Of a DNA stretch of 64,000 bases, positions 11,990 through 24,806 are shown in pieces. The position numbers and the translations under genes are program-made. Positions within the stretch are counted from its first letter, which is position 1. Each line of letters starts with the position of its first letter. The notes beneath the pieces are model-generated. The model had not been told where the DNA came from. It made no database searches and saw nothing but the letters and a program-made list of their open reading frames with translations. The stretch lies in contig NW_019211455.1 of NCBI RefSeq assembly GCF_002443255.2, positions 21,985,126 to 22,049,125 of the forward strand. The letters run 5' to 3'. This DNA is from Varroa destructor (lineage: Eukaryota > Arthropoda > Arachnida > Mesostigmata > Varroidae).

Positions 11990-14900
11990 TATTTAATTCT
12001 ACGTTATAAATAATGAGGCAAGCAAAAAAAACGTGTTAGTGGTTAGCTGGCCGGAATGTTTAAAATCAAAATTATTGCTCGATACGGCGCGTATGCAGGT
12101 TGTAGAGGCAATATCTTATTGTTGGACTAACGTCATGTTTTTTTGTTTCACGTCAAAGGCTGTTTTTCGGTCGATGATACAGTGTCTCTTTTGGCTGTTA
12201 GGCCTGCAAAAGAGAGGTTTGCCGGTGGCAAGAAAATGTTCAAATTTTCGTAATGCTATATAAACAGTTTTTGCTTGCATAATAGCGTATGCATTGTGAC
12301 ACTCATGTACATCCACCTTAAAAGCGCAGCGAAATGTTATCGTACATAGCGGTAAATATACATATGGATCTTTATTTTTTACGCTCTGGCCTTTTCCTCA
12401 TTCAAAATCCGACTCGGGTTTGACTGGCCTAAGATTTACGGCCAAAAATTGTGCCAGCAAGACTTTGGCTTCATACATAATATAAGCTAGCCACAAGTTA
12501 TTTAACAAAAACTTAGGATAAGTTTCGCCATTTAAGCAAGCGAACAAACGTAAAGTTATACGCAAGTCTAAAGTGGTCAATGAAACATTCAAGCACCTAC
12601 GAAACGGCATAAAGTATTTCACTGTATTCACGGTCCTGCAGCGACTTTGCATTTCAGGATTCTGAACCATGAAAACATGTTGAGGCCATGGCCTATGACC
12701 ACCTTTAAGCAAGTATAGTGAGATGTAAACGAAATTCCGTCCACGACATTAAACATGCCACCGCTATCAATCTTGCAGGTCATTTGCTTTTTGCAGAAAA
12801 ACCGTTTATGAACGTCGGTTTTATTGGTAACTAGTCCTTTTTCTAACAATTATATCTGTAACACCCCACACAAGGGAGCTTTTAGGTCCAATGTTCGGCA
12901 CGGTAATGGTGGCACCCACTACGATACAGACGATATTATCATAACCATTTGCATACAGCAAAAACACTGTTTAATGTTCTCTAGATCTGTACGTATGTTC
13001 GAATGGTTGTCCCGAAGAACTTCAACTTTCGTCGTCTGATTCACGCCAATTCTGGGCCCTGGCTGAGCAAATAACATAGCAAATCGTGAAACGTAAACTC
13101 CGCTGCTACCACCACGAGAATTCCCTATCGATGATAACGACCCAGATCGAGCATCGGTAGCACACTTTTAAGTAACTGTTTGATTTCCAACTTCGTACAT
13201 GAGTTCAGGGCTAACATTAACAGAAAGTGCATTTTTGCATCAATCAGGAGAAAGCAAATGATTATATTTCCTATATTAAGTGCCTGTTATTTTTGGCACT
13301 GTCGGCCTTATTAGTTTTTTTACTAAATTTTCATCATTTTTTTCTGTTTTGACGTAAGCTAATGATCTGATGGCATGGCTGAATATGGGCACAAATTGAA
13401 GCCGTTTTACTTGCTATGCAAATGCATATAATCGACTTATTGATTGTCTGTGTTGTGACGTAAGACTCCGTGACTCTCCGATAGCAAAAAATCGTATAAC
13501 ACAAAACATGTTCCGCCGTCATCCGGAATTCGGTCAGCGACAATGTCGCGTCCACCTGCCATTCATACATTACACAAACGACGTTTCCTTACTATAATTG
13601 GCACTTTTATACTTCCCAGTTACTTGTAAATGAACTCGTGAGATCTTCAGCACGAGAACGCGCAAACCCGATGTACTTATGCTTTATAGCGATCCCGTCA
13701 CTAGCAAAATCAGCAAGATTCTATAAGTTGTAGCAATTATATTAAACGATACTCCTGAAAAGGGCGAGCAGAATCCTATGCGGGCATTAGCACCTCTCAC
13801 TATGCACATACCCACCTAGCTGTTCATGAATTTCTCGAATTTAGTTCTATTCTTGCTCATATAAATATTTACTTGAAAAAGTAAGACTTTTTCTTATCAT
13901 CCGTTACCCGACTGTTGATGGCCTTATTTAAAAGTATGCTGGTAAATACACCTGACTGATATACCAAATTACAGTTAATCTGATCTGTAGTTATGGCGAA
14001 GACGCCGATTCCAACACTCGTTTTGCTGGGCAAATGCCTCCTCGCGATTCCCTTCCAGCGCCCTTCGGTGACACCTATACTACTAGTCGACATGTATTCT
14101 CACATCGAAGAATGCATATATATCACCCTTGTACGAGGCAGAATATATGCCACACATGTTGGAATCTGTATCATTTTCGTACACTTGAGAAAAATACACA
14201 AGTGTCAAGTACTGTTGCAAATCAGTCATCACCACAGACAGCCACGTACTTCTTAGTTTTTCGGTTTCAGCTCATTGTGATGGATGTGTGGGCAAACAAA
14301 AATCAAAGTGTCCTAATGCATAATTGTTATGCCTAATACTGAAAGGAAACTTGAACAGCACCAGCTGATACCATCCTGGTGTTTTTGATCCTATGCGTAA
14401 CCCTGTTTAGCTTCTACTAATCTACACATTGTCTGACGTTTTCATCAGGTTATTTTCGCTATTTTGCCTCTGGTGGCACTTCTACGCGACTACTTTCTAC
14501 TATTTATATACTAAGGCTATCACCGTCGGCCCCCAGGTCCTCCGCTCTGCGCAGGTACCACCGGCAGTCCTGTCCGGTCTACACTTCCCAGACAGATAGC
14601 ATCCATCGAAGAGTTATCAGTATCAACAGGGACGGTCCTAATTCGTAGGGCAACAACATCACGAGCATCGCCACGGCATCTGCAGGCAGTACCGCAGCGA
14701 ATCCGAACTTTCATTGCTTTTTTTAATTCTGTCTCTGTACAAAAAAAAACACGAAAAAAAAGGACAAGGACCACTGCCGATGACGACTCGTGGTGTCGTC
14801 CACAGCGTTGGAGTCAATATGGATATCAGCTCAGTGAACATGGGTAGCTGTAATAGCTGAGTAACACATAGGAAAAAGCTAGATAAGCTTTCCACATACG

Positions 14901-15565
14901 AACCATTTTGACGTCTATAAAAGACTTCTATTAAGGTGTGATAATGTCAAGAACCGCCGGTTGACGTTTTAAAAGGTAATGTAATAGATAAGCGGCCCAA
15001 TGATGTTCTATTACGGTTAACAATTCGGGTTAGAATTCACAGAATTTTCCAGTTTAAAACTAACTAAGTCATGTTGTTTAAAATATCGCTCATAGTTATA
15101 AGATATCTTTACGGGAAAAACTTGTTTCTGATTCAAGAGCAATTAGATTGCTTAAAATATGAAAGGAAAAATGCAAAGAGCTATTTGACATGATCGATTT
15201 ATTAGGCAATCAAAAATTGCCCCTCTTTTTTTCCTGTTCATTTAAATCCTGTCCAATAATATAAATGCTATTGAACGGCAAGCTGTGCTTAACGACAGCA
15301 CACCTTGACTTAATCCACTTTAACGGTATACGCGAGCCGATTGATTTATATTTCATTATATCATCATATATTTAGCTGGTGACTCAATTCAAATCGACGT
15401 CAAAGTCGATCTCGAACACAGAGCTAAGCACCCTGATTTTTTTTGAATCGGCTCAACCGGCTTACACCGAAGATATGTTCTTTTCGGGATTATATTTACG
15501 TAGCATTATGTACTTTCTATCTCGCTCTTCGGCTGATAGCCACAAACTATGCTCAGCAAAAAGCC
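11990..15565. other. AT-rich non-coding stretch
   Basis: No supported gene. Frames at 12033-12316, 12398-12849, 13334-13570, 13869-14336 and 14520-14895 overlap on opposite strands and show no consistent splice or promoter context. Confidence 0.4.
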
Positions 15566-15928
<363 letters not shown>

Positions 15929-16472
15929 TTACTACCCCCACTCTACTTGCCGCTATTGTTGTTACGGTGACTATCATAGCCTAGTTTTTACACACGGCAT
16001 GAATCGCCGTAGCCATCGTCACCATTGTATCACTTGCCTCTCGACAGCAGTGGTATACCACACAACTAAAAGCATCAACAGTAACTGCAGCAGCAGAGAC
16101 GGCAGAAGCGCACCCACGATTTTGAGCAGGAACCGTTGTACTATTTTACCCGTGGTAGTTGTAGCAGCGCTACGGCTATCGTATAGTATAACAACACCCG
16201 GGGACCAAAGGCGCTGCATTTATGAGATGTCCGGTCCGATATTCGGAACGCTGGCCAGTCGGCTCGCCAAGCGGCTAACGCTATGGCTGGCTGTTTTGCC
16301 GCTGCCAGTTACCCTTGGCAATGTACGCTTGCCATGGTCTCGTCCGGTCCGTAACCACGTCTAATCCGCTGCTGCTCCAGCCGTTGCCAGCCATTACTAG
16401 CTAATAGAGCGAGCCGTGAGCCAATTGAGTCGAGCTCGCTAGCCAGCGCCTGATACACACGAGAGGACCAAT
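15929..16472. other. GC-richer flank of the CAA array
   Basis: The frame that crosses the array continues to 16364, ending PWSRPVRNHV. It has cysteine-histidine content but no recognisable motif. Direct short repeats of GCTAGCC-like words occur at 16370-16450. No firm gene. Confidence 0.35.
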
Positions 16473-16670
16473 TCAGGCAGATAGGAAGCGAACAAATGCG
16501 TCACGACAGTTGTGACATTCAATTGCTGCCGCTAAGCTCGCAGCCATCTTCATCGAGAGACACAGCTGACAGGGAAGCAAAGAAGCGGCTTCTACTATAG
16601 AGCTGTCAGCGGGACTTTGCGAGCCGTACGCACTTTCGTCTATTGGGTCCTGGGCATTAACTATCACCAT
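16473..16670 (-). CDS. minus-strand ORF, 65 residues, CxxC pairs
   Basis: From an ATG at 16670 the frame reads MVIVNAQDPIDESAYGSQSP, has a CQLC near residue 36 and a CHNC near residue 54, and stops after FVRFLSA. GCCCAG before GACCC could alternatively be an acceptor, making this a final exon. The paired cysteines suggest a small metal-binding or disulfide protein, but no family fits. It diverges from the + strand candidates at 16753 and 16920, with under 100 bases between. Confidence 0.27.
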   Translation of the reverse strand: MVIVNAQDPIDESAYGSQSPADSSIVEAASLLPCQLCLSMKMAASLAAAIECHNCRDAFVRFLSA

Positions 16671-16752
16671 AAACTTACTAAAAATTATTATCCGTTGTTT
16701 GGCGGAAAATAAGTACAAGCACAAAAAATTATACAAGGAATATGACTATGGC

Positions 16753-16923
16753 ATGACCGTTTCTCTCCTTGGCAGTTATGTGCAACAGTCCACAACGGTC
16801 GTTGAATGGATAGATGAGACGGCGGCTGTTTCAGCAGACAGGGACACAGACGACCAGGGGATGGCCGAGCTGGTGGACGTCGACCCCGTTGTTCACAACG
16901 GAGTCAAGCCAAGCCATCGATGA
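16753..16923 (+). CDS. short ORF, possible upstream ORF
   Basis: An ATG frame of 56 residues beginning MTVSLLGSYVQQSTTVVEW, acidic in its second half (ADRDTDDQG, LVDVDP). Its stop overlaps the ATG pair of the next candidate in another frame, the geometry of an upstream ORF. It may equally be coding on its own or chance. Confidence 0.22.
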   Translation: MTVSLLGSYVQQSTTVVEWIDETAAVSADRDTDDQGMAELVDVDPVVHNGVKPSHR

Positions 16924-16966
16924 TGGTGTTATACGAGAACGTCGTCTACGCAGTTGAAGAAGAATG
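16920..16966 (+). CDS. candidate first coding exon
   Basis: Tandem ATGs at 16920 and 16923 open a frame MMVLYENVVYAVEEE that ends in phase 2 at a GTAAGC donor (16967). Joined to the 21-base block at 17181 the frame stays open. The preceding 170 bases would be a leader with the short ORF at 16753. The protein is not recognised, and a start exon this short cannot be verified by eye. Confidence 0.3.
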
Positions 16967-17180
16967 GTAAGCGAAGGGTGACCATAACAGCTCTGATAAT
17001 GCGTTTGCGGCAGACGCGGCTGTCTTATTCCACTGTCCTGAAGGAAGTAGCGTTAAAGTTCAGCCGGAACTAGTGGTTGTAATCGGGATTCAGCCTAAGA
17101 TATCCTATTGTTCAGATTAGCCACACCTACATATGTGATATTAAATCGTTAAATAAATTACTTCTTTTCTCATTTTCCAG

Positions 17181-17201
17181 CATAGGCATGCATATATCAT
17201 C
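17181..17201 (+). CDS. 21-base microexon candidate
   Basis: A very good acceptor (cttcttttctcattttccag) is followed after only 21 bases by a consensus GTAAGTG donor. The length is a multiple of three. Entered in phase 2 from 16966 it adds seven residues and keeps the frame open. Microexons of this size are known in animal neuronal genes. A weaker 18-base block follows at 17291-17308 (gttgttacag acceptor, GTGCAT donor). Confidence 0.38.
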
Positions 17202-17308
17202 GTAAGTGTTTTAGCACCTGTGGTAGCCCCTGGCTGTGCTAACTTCTCTGAATATTGTTGCATTTTATTTATATTTAACTGTTGTTACAGAGCTTCGGCA
17301 CGATGTAG

Positions 17309-18127
17309 GTGCATTTTTTTACAGTGTGCGTAATCAATTGTCTGAACATAAATATTATGCATGAATATCTAACGTTACGGATTATTGCGTGGATGCCGTT
17401 TTGTTCTAGTTTGTGACGGACGATTTTCCTGCAGTGCACTATATTACGTTATAGTTTACAATAGAACGGTGATCAGTCGATCGGCAGCGGACACGCCCGA
17501 TATGACACTGCCTGTATTATGCAACAATGTTTAATCGTCTAGAACAAGAAACACCCGCCTGTCCGCGCTACTCTGACTGTGCACTAGGGTTTCGATGGCG
17601 AGACCCAGTGATATAGCCATGATTTACTTCGAAATTCGTGCGGTGCCAGCAATTACGGTGGCAATAGCAACAACGAAGGCATCAGCAGCTTGAACAGGTA
17701 ATTCGATTGATTCGACTTCACAGCTCAGAGTCAGCCTTTATTTATAGAAAAACGAACGAATTTTGGACGACTTTCGTTATTGCTCTATTCGTAACGATAT
17801 TTATGTAATTCTGAAGTGAAATTGTCGTTAACAACAACCGTTAACCAACGAACGTAGGGAAGGACACAAACAAGTCCTAAGCTACTGTGACGGCCAAAGT
17901 TCACTATTACCACTTGCAACCAAATAATCCTCGAAGTAATATGAACGCCATAGCAATTGTAGTAGTACGTCATAATAATAACAACAACAAAACGTACGGT
18001 GACAAATGCTTCGACGGCACAGTGACGTGACTACTCAACAAACAGACACCTGAAGACGTAAAACAATTTATAGGCCCGACCGAGACCAACGGCCGGGCCT
18101 GCTCTCGAAAAGCTAATACAAACGTAG
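17309..18127. other. non-coding stretch with short GC hairpin
   Basis: AT-rich. At 18072-18100 the outer bases form a 7-bp stem (AGGCCCG with CGGGCCT) around a 15-base loop. No gene seen; the frame at 17785-17973 is unsupported. Confidence 0.4.
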
Positions 18128-18454
18128 GTGCTAAATAAAATATGCATAACGGCCTATAGACTTACTATACAAACACACATATGCATATTATTGGAATGCA
18201 TAGCGACAAATCATAGAAATGGCAAACGTTATAGCAGTTCCAGAAATAGTAGCAATAGTCGAGGGCATCAAGGACGCAATGAGCTTAAAATTAAGGCTAT
18301 CATGAAAAAAAGGCAAAGATGTTCAAAGAACCGCACAAAAAATTCAAGAAAATACTCAGTCATGCCTGTTATCAGCGTCTACTCCCAACATACAACTTTC
18401 GGAATAGTTGAATGCAATAGAAAATTCATAAGCGAGAAAGATGCCGGACATTAA
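18128..18454 (+). CDS. basic ORF, 108 codons, no ATG at start
   Basis: An open frame rich in Ser, Asn, Arg and Lys (NHRNGKRYSSSRNSSNSRG, then KKRQRCSKNRTKN). The nominal start is GTG; the first in-frame ATG is at about 18301. It ends just before a (TA)n array. It could be a disordered exon or chance in A-rich DNA. Confidence 0.2.
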   Translation: MLNKICITAYRLTIQTHICILLECIATNHRNGKRYSSSRNSSNSRGHQGRNELKIKAIMKKRQRCSKNRTKNSRKYSVMPVISVYSQHTTFGIVECNRKFISEKDAGH

Positions 18455-18459
18455 TGGTG

Positions 18460-18484
18460 TATATATATATATATATATATATAT
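18460..18484. repeat. (TA)n microsatellite
   Basis: About 12 TA units, directly after the basic ORF. Confidence 0.97.
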
Positions 18485-20653
18485 CGTTTCAATCAGCCAT
18501 TACTGGGAGATAGCAGGATGAAAAACATTTTGATAGATGTGACTTTCGGGCATTTTCTTAAAAATCAGCATTGACAGATCGCAAGATTAGGTCAGTAAGA
18601 ACAGGGTCAACACCTAAAATCGATAGCATGCCTTAACCTAATTAGTATGTTTGGCGGTGTGTGTTTCCGATGAACTTGCGTATAAAGCTATACTATGAGT
18701 ATACAATGTGACTTGACCGTTACGTAGGAAAACGTTGAGTCTGAATATACACTTGATATAGCGTGTCCCATTTAAAAACCTTTTTCGCAAAACCTACCAT
18801 TGAAAATGCGCGTTTAAGCGCAAGCGAAGTGACGCGTTATCCTCTCCCCAATGCCGTTATTAGAGCTATAATCGCGGTAGAGATGCGCTGATGGAATTTC
18901 CTCAATAACCAACAATAGCGAGACTATGGCTGCGCGATCTTACCCTGCTTTCAGGGTAAATCCACAGATTACGTGCGAGTATTACGGCGGACAGTCACAT
19001 GATAATCGATACCTCTGAATGTGTTAAATGCAAGACACATCCCGCACACTAAAGAGCACCGTATCAATTCCAGTTGAATAAATATCTGATGTATAAGTTG
19101 AGTAACTTTCAGTATTTTATTTATAACGAAAAAAGGCAAAATCATGCATCGTCGCTGATATACACGTTTTAAAACTGTCCCTCGGTTTTAGCTTTTCGCA
19201 ACTAAGAGATTAATTTGTGCGGGGTTAAATGTACTCGCTCACAGGGTTTATCGATGCCATTAATCCTACCTAATCGCTCGCTTTAGTACACTTCAGCTTT
19301 ACAATAGGGCTAGCACGCAAAAAATAATCGTCTGCAATCGAAGGGCATTCCATTTACTGAAAGATACAAACCTACCTAGTTAGCTCTCGAAATTAGCTAA
19401 TCCACAAGATGCATTTGTTGGGAGATAAAGGGATTATATATATATATATAAGATTTCTGCACCTTTTTACTGGAGGACCAGTAAAAAAAAAAGGACATCT
19501 TAGGGATTATCTTATGTATCTATGAATAGATTTAGTTAGGCTTCGATTAAATCCTGGGAGAACGGTTGTGTGAACCTGTCCACCGGCATTGATTAACCTC
19601 GTTTGTTAAACCGCTTTATTTGCAGCTACTACTCTCACTGATTAACCACCGTAATTGTACAGCCACCTATCGGCGAAATATATTGTTTTTTCTCTTTGCA
19701 TACTTAAATGAACATGTCGATATATATCTGATCGGTCTTCGCGATACTTCGCGCAGGCACCCTTTTGGTTCAGGCTATCTACTACTAATATAAAATCATC
19801 GTAAAAAAGCTAGCCTGATTCTAAAGGTCGGCAACTACAGACACTTTGTCGGGACAGATATTCATGATATATATTAGATGACACACATACAGGACAGAGT
19901 TCAGATTCTTGCATTGCCATTAGTGTTCCTGTGCTCCTTTCAGCTACCTAGTGTCTGTGTCAGCGTATTTTACCGTCCGAAGCAAATCTCACTTCCATCG
20001 TCCACCGTCAAATTAGGTACCGACGATCGCAACAGCTATATCGTAACGTTACCAACACTGCACTACAGACAAAGTAACAGCAACAGCATCAACACATGTA
20101 GCCCTATTCCCGTTCATCGCTTGGCAGCACAAAAGAGGTTAGTTAGATTTTTTCAGTTTACTAAATTATAGCTAGAAAGCACATAACGCTTTTTCCATAC
20201 CTTCCCTTACACCCACATACACATACAAAGCCATACGGGTCAATCATGCTAGCACAACTAACCGATTGGCCTTCAATCGATCATGTCATCATCGATCAAC
20301 AATCAGTCAATGGGGCAGCAGCTTTGAGCAGACAGCATATTTTAGTGTTATTTACACACACAGTGCACAAGCACACGCCCAGCGACTTTTACTTAGTATG
20401 TTGTTATTATAGTAGACGGACTTGATCACGTAACCTTGACGTATTCGCAATCCGCAACGAAAAACAAAGGTGGCAAACCAAAAGAAAAAAATTTTCGCTA
20501 GCAATAACCACAACAAGAACAACTAATCAGTAACGATGAAAGAAATTCTTTGTGTTCTACGTATATATATATATACTAGATAGAGTGGTTACGGTCGGTG
20601 GTTTTTTTGGCTAGTTATTTTTTCGAAACGGTAGCATTTGTACAATTGTCAGT
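18485..20653. other. AT-rich stretch with TA repeats
   Basis: (TA)n at 19434-19450 and 20562-20575. A frame at 19878-20171 (97 codons, ATG) has a leucine-rich start, LALPLVFLCSFQLPSVCV, but no other support. Confidence 0.4.
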
Positions 20654-20797
20654 ATGAGCAATAACAAGAAAAAGAAGAGCAGCAATTTGTGTGTTATGTT
20701 AGAGATAGTGTTTTTGTTATTATCGTTTTTGTTGTTCACCTGTGATTGCGTTACTGGAAGACGTCTGCCTGCTCAGCTTCGGTTGCGCCCCCCCTAG
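20654..20797 (+). CDS. 47-residue precursor-like ORF with signal sequence
   Basis: The ATG frame begins with a basic segment (MSNNKKKKSSN), then a hydrophobic core (VFLLLSFLLFTC, residues about 20-31), then CDCVTG, a plausible signal-peptidase site, and ends RRLPAQLRLRPP. That is the three-part layout of a secretory signal followed by a 12-residue cationic, proline-containing tail. It could be a tiny secreted peptide, or the signal-peptide exon of a larger protein with the donor not recognised. No family name is claimed. Confidence 0.35.
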   Translation: MSNNKKKKSSNLCVMLEIVFLLLSFLLFTCDCVTGRRLPAQLRLRPP

Positions 20798-20813
20798 AAC
20801 AGTATTCATTAAC

Positions 20814-20836
20814 AGATAATAATAATAATAATAATA
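20814..20836. repeat. (AAT)n microsatellite
   Basis: Seven AAT units shortly downstream of the small precursor-like ORF. Confidence 0.95.
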
Positions 20837-21092
20837 CAAGATAAAGAAACTACTACAGCCAGTAATAATTGCGTTGCCAACGTACGTTAACATTATACCT
20901 GTTCATTCAGAAAATATCGGGAGAAAAAAAAAAAATAGCCCTGACGTCGTGGCAACGTTTTAAACAAGCTAAACAAAGGTCTATGCTATTCTCGTTTTGG
21001 ACATATGTATTGATCGCTAAATAACGTATAACAGACGACAAGTAAAATAGTTAACGAAATTGTGTTTCTGATATTTGTAAAACGAAGTCACA

Positions 21093-21117
21093 GATGATGA
21101 TGATGATGATGATGACG
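21093..21117. repeat. (GAT)n microsatellite
   Basis: Seven GAT units followed by GACGAC. Confidence 0.95.
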
Positions 21118-21978
21118 ACAAAATGATAACACTGATAAGTCAACATATATATAAACAAAAACAGGATGACACGTCTTTATCTATATTCAGAAGATCGAAT
21201 CAGATATTTCCTTGCTCGCTTTGTAGAGAAAATAGACACTTTTACAACAATCGTTTAATAGTTTCGATCATATTTCTAGATGATTAGAAGATGATTTGAG
21301 GTCCGTGCATAGCTATGACAACTCTTTGGTTTGCTTTAGCACATCTTGTTGTGGCGTAACCGTACGAGCGACGATTTCAAACGGCCTGACGTCGTGACAA
21401 ATTGCACGAGCTTTTATGAAATCGCTTCTTCATAACAACAACGACAGAATACGAGATATAAATAGCTCGATAGTATTCCTCCAAAACCGCCGTCAGCGAG
21501 CGGTGCGTTAGCATTTGCGACCGCCGGCGGGCAAAGTAACAACCCTGAACGACATACCGTTGATCGCTCCGTGGTCTGTGCTACTTCTTCATGCAGAAGG
21601 CACACTATATCAACGGTAATACTTCATTTCACTTGATTTCATTCCAACTTCATGCTCGATGAATGTATCTTCCATAGATAGCCATAGTTGTCGTATGGCG
21701 TTCACGTCCTTCTTTCAAGGTGATTGTGGTGTCTTCGACCGTGCTACGACCGTTTGCTTTTTGGCTATGTGACGCCGGCAGATGCTGCCGCCGCGAGCGC
21801 TGTTGCTAATGTCAATGCTACCTGGTCGCTCGCTACCTAGTCATGAACCGCTCGGGACGCGAACGTGTCTCGTTCCGTTCTGTTTGAAGTTCGAATTATC
21901 GCCATAATCAGACGAAGCGGATGATCAGACGCCCAGCATTTAGAAGACAGCGGCACGGTGGTAGTAACAGTCGCGGCT

Positions 21979-21980
<2 letters not shown>

Positions 21981-22016
<36 letters not shown>

Positions 22017-22017
22017 A
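21981..22017. repeat. (GAC)12 microsatellite
   Basis: Uninterrupted GAC units, CpG-rich. Confidence 0.97.
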
Positions 22018-22476
22018 GGTCGAACCGAATGGCAAGGGGTTGCCTAAGCAGTAATACTAACTCAAGCATAGTATTTCGATAAGTTGTAATATAGTCATAT
22101 CATTAATAATATAGCTTTTTAGTTTTGGCTGTAGTAGTCAACGGGGCAGTTTTTGAAGAAGGACAAATTAGCCACGCTTCTCACACCTAGAGTCCAGTGT
22201 CATCAACGCTGGTTACGATGTACCAGCCGATGCGCAAGCGATGGCCGGTAGATTTCTTCAGTTGTCGCCTTTGCCAAGGTCACTCAATGAAACTTAAGCT
22301 AAGTGCTTGCTACACGTATATGGTGAATGCTATTGGCCTGTTCAGCTGGCCATTGCATTCACCACCAATGCACTCACTGTGCCAAGTCCGACGCGGCGAG
22401 AATTAGGAATAGAGCGCGACAGTTGACATTTGCTGCTGCTGCTGTGGAAGCCAGGCCACTCACGTTACTATTATGC

Positions 22477-22686
22477 ATGACGTTGTTATTCCTGTTCTTG
22501 TTGACATTGCCGTTGTTATGTCGTTTCAGACTGATATCATATGCAGATTGGGGATATTTCAGTATTTCAACGGCCAGTTTATCAGAAACTCACACATATA
22601 CAGAGACATGCTCTGCGAGTGAACAGCGTGCCGGGCCTATAGCTACCGTGCAGGTCTATCGACCATGTCTGAGTTGTCGTCCGTAG
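22477..22686 (+). CDS. ORF with signal-peptide-like start, 69 residues
   Basis: An ATG at 22477 starts MTLLFLFLLTLPLLCRF, a strong hydrophobic leader, followed by a Ser/Thr-rich segment (STASLSETHTYTET) and a C-terminal YRPCLSCRP. This resembles a small secreted protein. Leucine runs also come easily from CTG-rich DNA, which this region is, so support is modest. Confidence 0.23.
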   Translation: MTLLFLFLLTLPLLCRFRLISYADWGYFSISTASLSETHTYTETCSASEQRAGPIATVQVYRPCLSCRP

Positions 22687-23696
22687 CAACGATCGACCAC
22701 TGAAAACATCCAGTTTCTTTTGAGATTACATCTTCTGATTCTTCTTGATAGTGGAGAAAACGGGAGAAGGCGTAGAACCTCCAATCGAATGACGGGCCAT
22801 TGCTCTTGATTCGATGAACTCTGACGTCTACGAATATGACGGAGTATACCAAGCTTATTGGCAGACATCCGGACGTCTAAGCTACGCTATTCCAAAACGT
22901 TGAACGGCAAGCAATATTGCTTTTTGCTGCTTTCAGACAGTAAACAAAGCGTCTAGCACACTTTGCTGTGGCGTCCAGAATCTCTCATTTCTGATGACGG
23001 GAAGTAACAGCTGCTTACCATATATTAAGTTGGATCGTTAAAGGCGGTTGACTTCGTTGCAACAACTGCCATTACTCCAACTCGTACTTATATACGATAA
23101 ACAAGGTCATATATATATATATATACATATATTCGTAAAATACCCTAAACATAGAAAGGTCACTATTAACGATAATTATATTCCACTCGTGTATGTGCTA
23201 TAATCTCTACAGAGTTGACTATTTGAGATTCTACGATTAGATATAACGTCTGGCTTAACATCTAGGTATCATACCTAAAAATAGAAAAATCCGTTGTGAT
23301 CTCTCCGGCTCACACATGACTGTAGGTGTTAGTTCGATGCAAAGGGTTTCTGTTTGTTATTTTCATTGTTCAATAAGCACTGTCAAACAAGGCTGGACGC
23401 ATCTCCTAAATTAGTTTAGTCAGATTTGTGTCTATTTTCAAACGACAACCGTAACGACATACGCAACGAAAACTCTTACGATTTAAAGCTAGCCTACCTA
23501 TTTGAATTCATCTAGGTATAAACTGAACCTAAACATCTCTGATACGTGAGGACGGGGAAGGGGGTAATCAATGGACCTTGAAAAACGATAACTTAAGCTC
23601 GGTCACTGATTGAGACGCACTGAGCACGTACCGTTCTCGGCGGGGTCGCCCTTCTTCGTGGCAGCAGTATTTCCCATATTGCCGCTGTTTGTAGAG

Positions 23697-23760
23697 GAGC
23701 AGCAGCAGCAGCAGCAGCAGGCAGTAGCAGTAGCAGTAGCAGTAGTAATAGCAGCAGTGG
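23697..23760. repeat. CAG then TAG trinucleotide tract
   Basis: Eight CAG-type units run into alternating CAGTAG-type units. Confidence 0.95.
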
Positions 23761-24651
23761 TAGCAGCAAAGCTGGACACGAACTTGCGCACTGACAACGA
23801 GAACTCTTCTACGATAACGCACCGACGAACCAAATCGGTGCAATGACAAAGAGTGTCATACGATTACGAAGGGAAGAAAACAACAAACCAATTCTGAGCA
23901 CAACGTAGCGAAGAGCGCACAACAATCAGCCAACTACCTATAGCAAGGATAGTAACTTAGCGTCTTTGTTGGGCGATGATATTGTTCGCACCACGAGTTT
24001 TTGACGACCTCAAAGTGACTCACTCTCTCATTGAACACCGATGTTCTTGGTTGTTGTTGTTGTTGTTGTTTATAGAATCCAGAGTCAAAACGACAACGAC
24101 GATTCCTCTGGCGTTCGTTTTCGCGCACAATGTCCTTCGCTTTCAAGCTGATTCTCTGCCAGTTGCCGCTCGGCTTAGCCGCTTATCCGTTCTTCGAGAG
24201 CAGTGGACGCCGATATACCGTCACCAGTAATTGAAGAAGCGAGAGTGCCTAGTGGTAACGGTGAAATATTACTTGTTAACGCCCCTGCTGCTGTTGGCTA
24301 TTGGTAATAATGTAACTGTCGCAGCGGTGTGACGGCACAGATTTGAGAGATGTATTATTTTTATGTCTTTATATAGATATATAGATGAATATACACGAGT
24401 ACATATATATATATACTTCGGATAACAATGACGAGTTGTTGACGCTGAGCTGTATCGGCGAAAATCCTTGCCTCTTTGCCAACAACTCAACAACGTAGTC
24501 CTTCTTTGTTTCCTCGCTCCCTAGTTCTAAGCAGAAATGAGGTAATCCAGCCTTTGGACTGTTTCTGTGGTCTCACTGTTTTTCGCCGTAACAACCTTCA
24601 CACTACTTTTTGAACTTGTTTCTGCAGTCGTTGCGAATCTCGTTATCTGAA

Positions 24652-24673
24652 TCGCCTCTCTCTCTCTCCCTCC

Positions 24674-24712
<39 letters not shown>

Positions 24713-24806
24713 ACTCACGCACACTCTCTCTCTCTCTCTATCTCTATCTCTCTCTCTCGCTCGCTCGCTCGCTCGCTCGCTCGGTCTGACTCTCTCTTTC
24801 TCTGTG
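24652..24806. repeat. compound CT / CTAT / GCTC tract
   Basis: About 150 bases of CT dinucleotides with CTAT and CACT breaks, then (GCTC)n at about 24758-24782. On the opposite strand it reads as arginine/glutamate dipeptides, which accounts for the long minus frame 24527-25030. Confidence 0.97.

Larger units (their letters stand above)
20837..22476. other. repeat-bearing non-coding stretch
   Basis: Holds (GAT)n at 21093-21117 and (GAC)n at 21981-22017. The frame at 21414-21605 minus is unsupported. GC content rises from about 21.4 kb onward. Confidence 0.4.
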
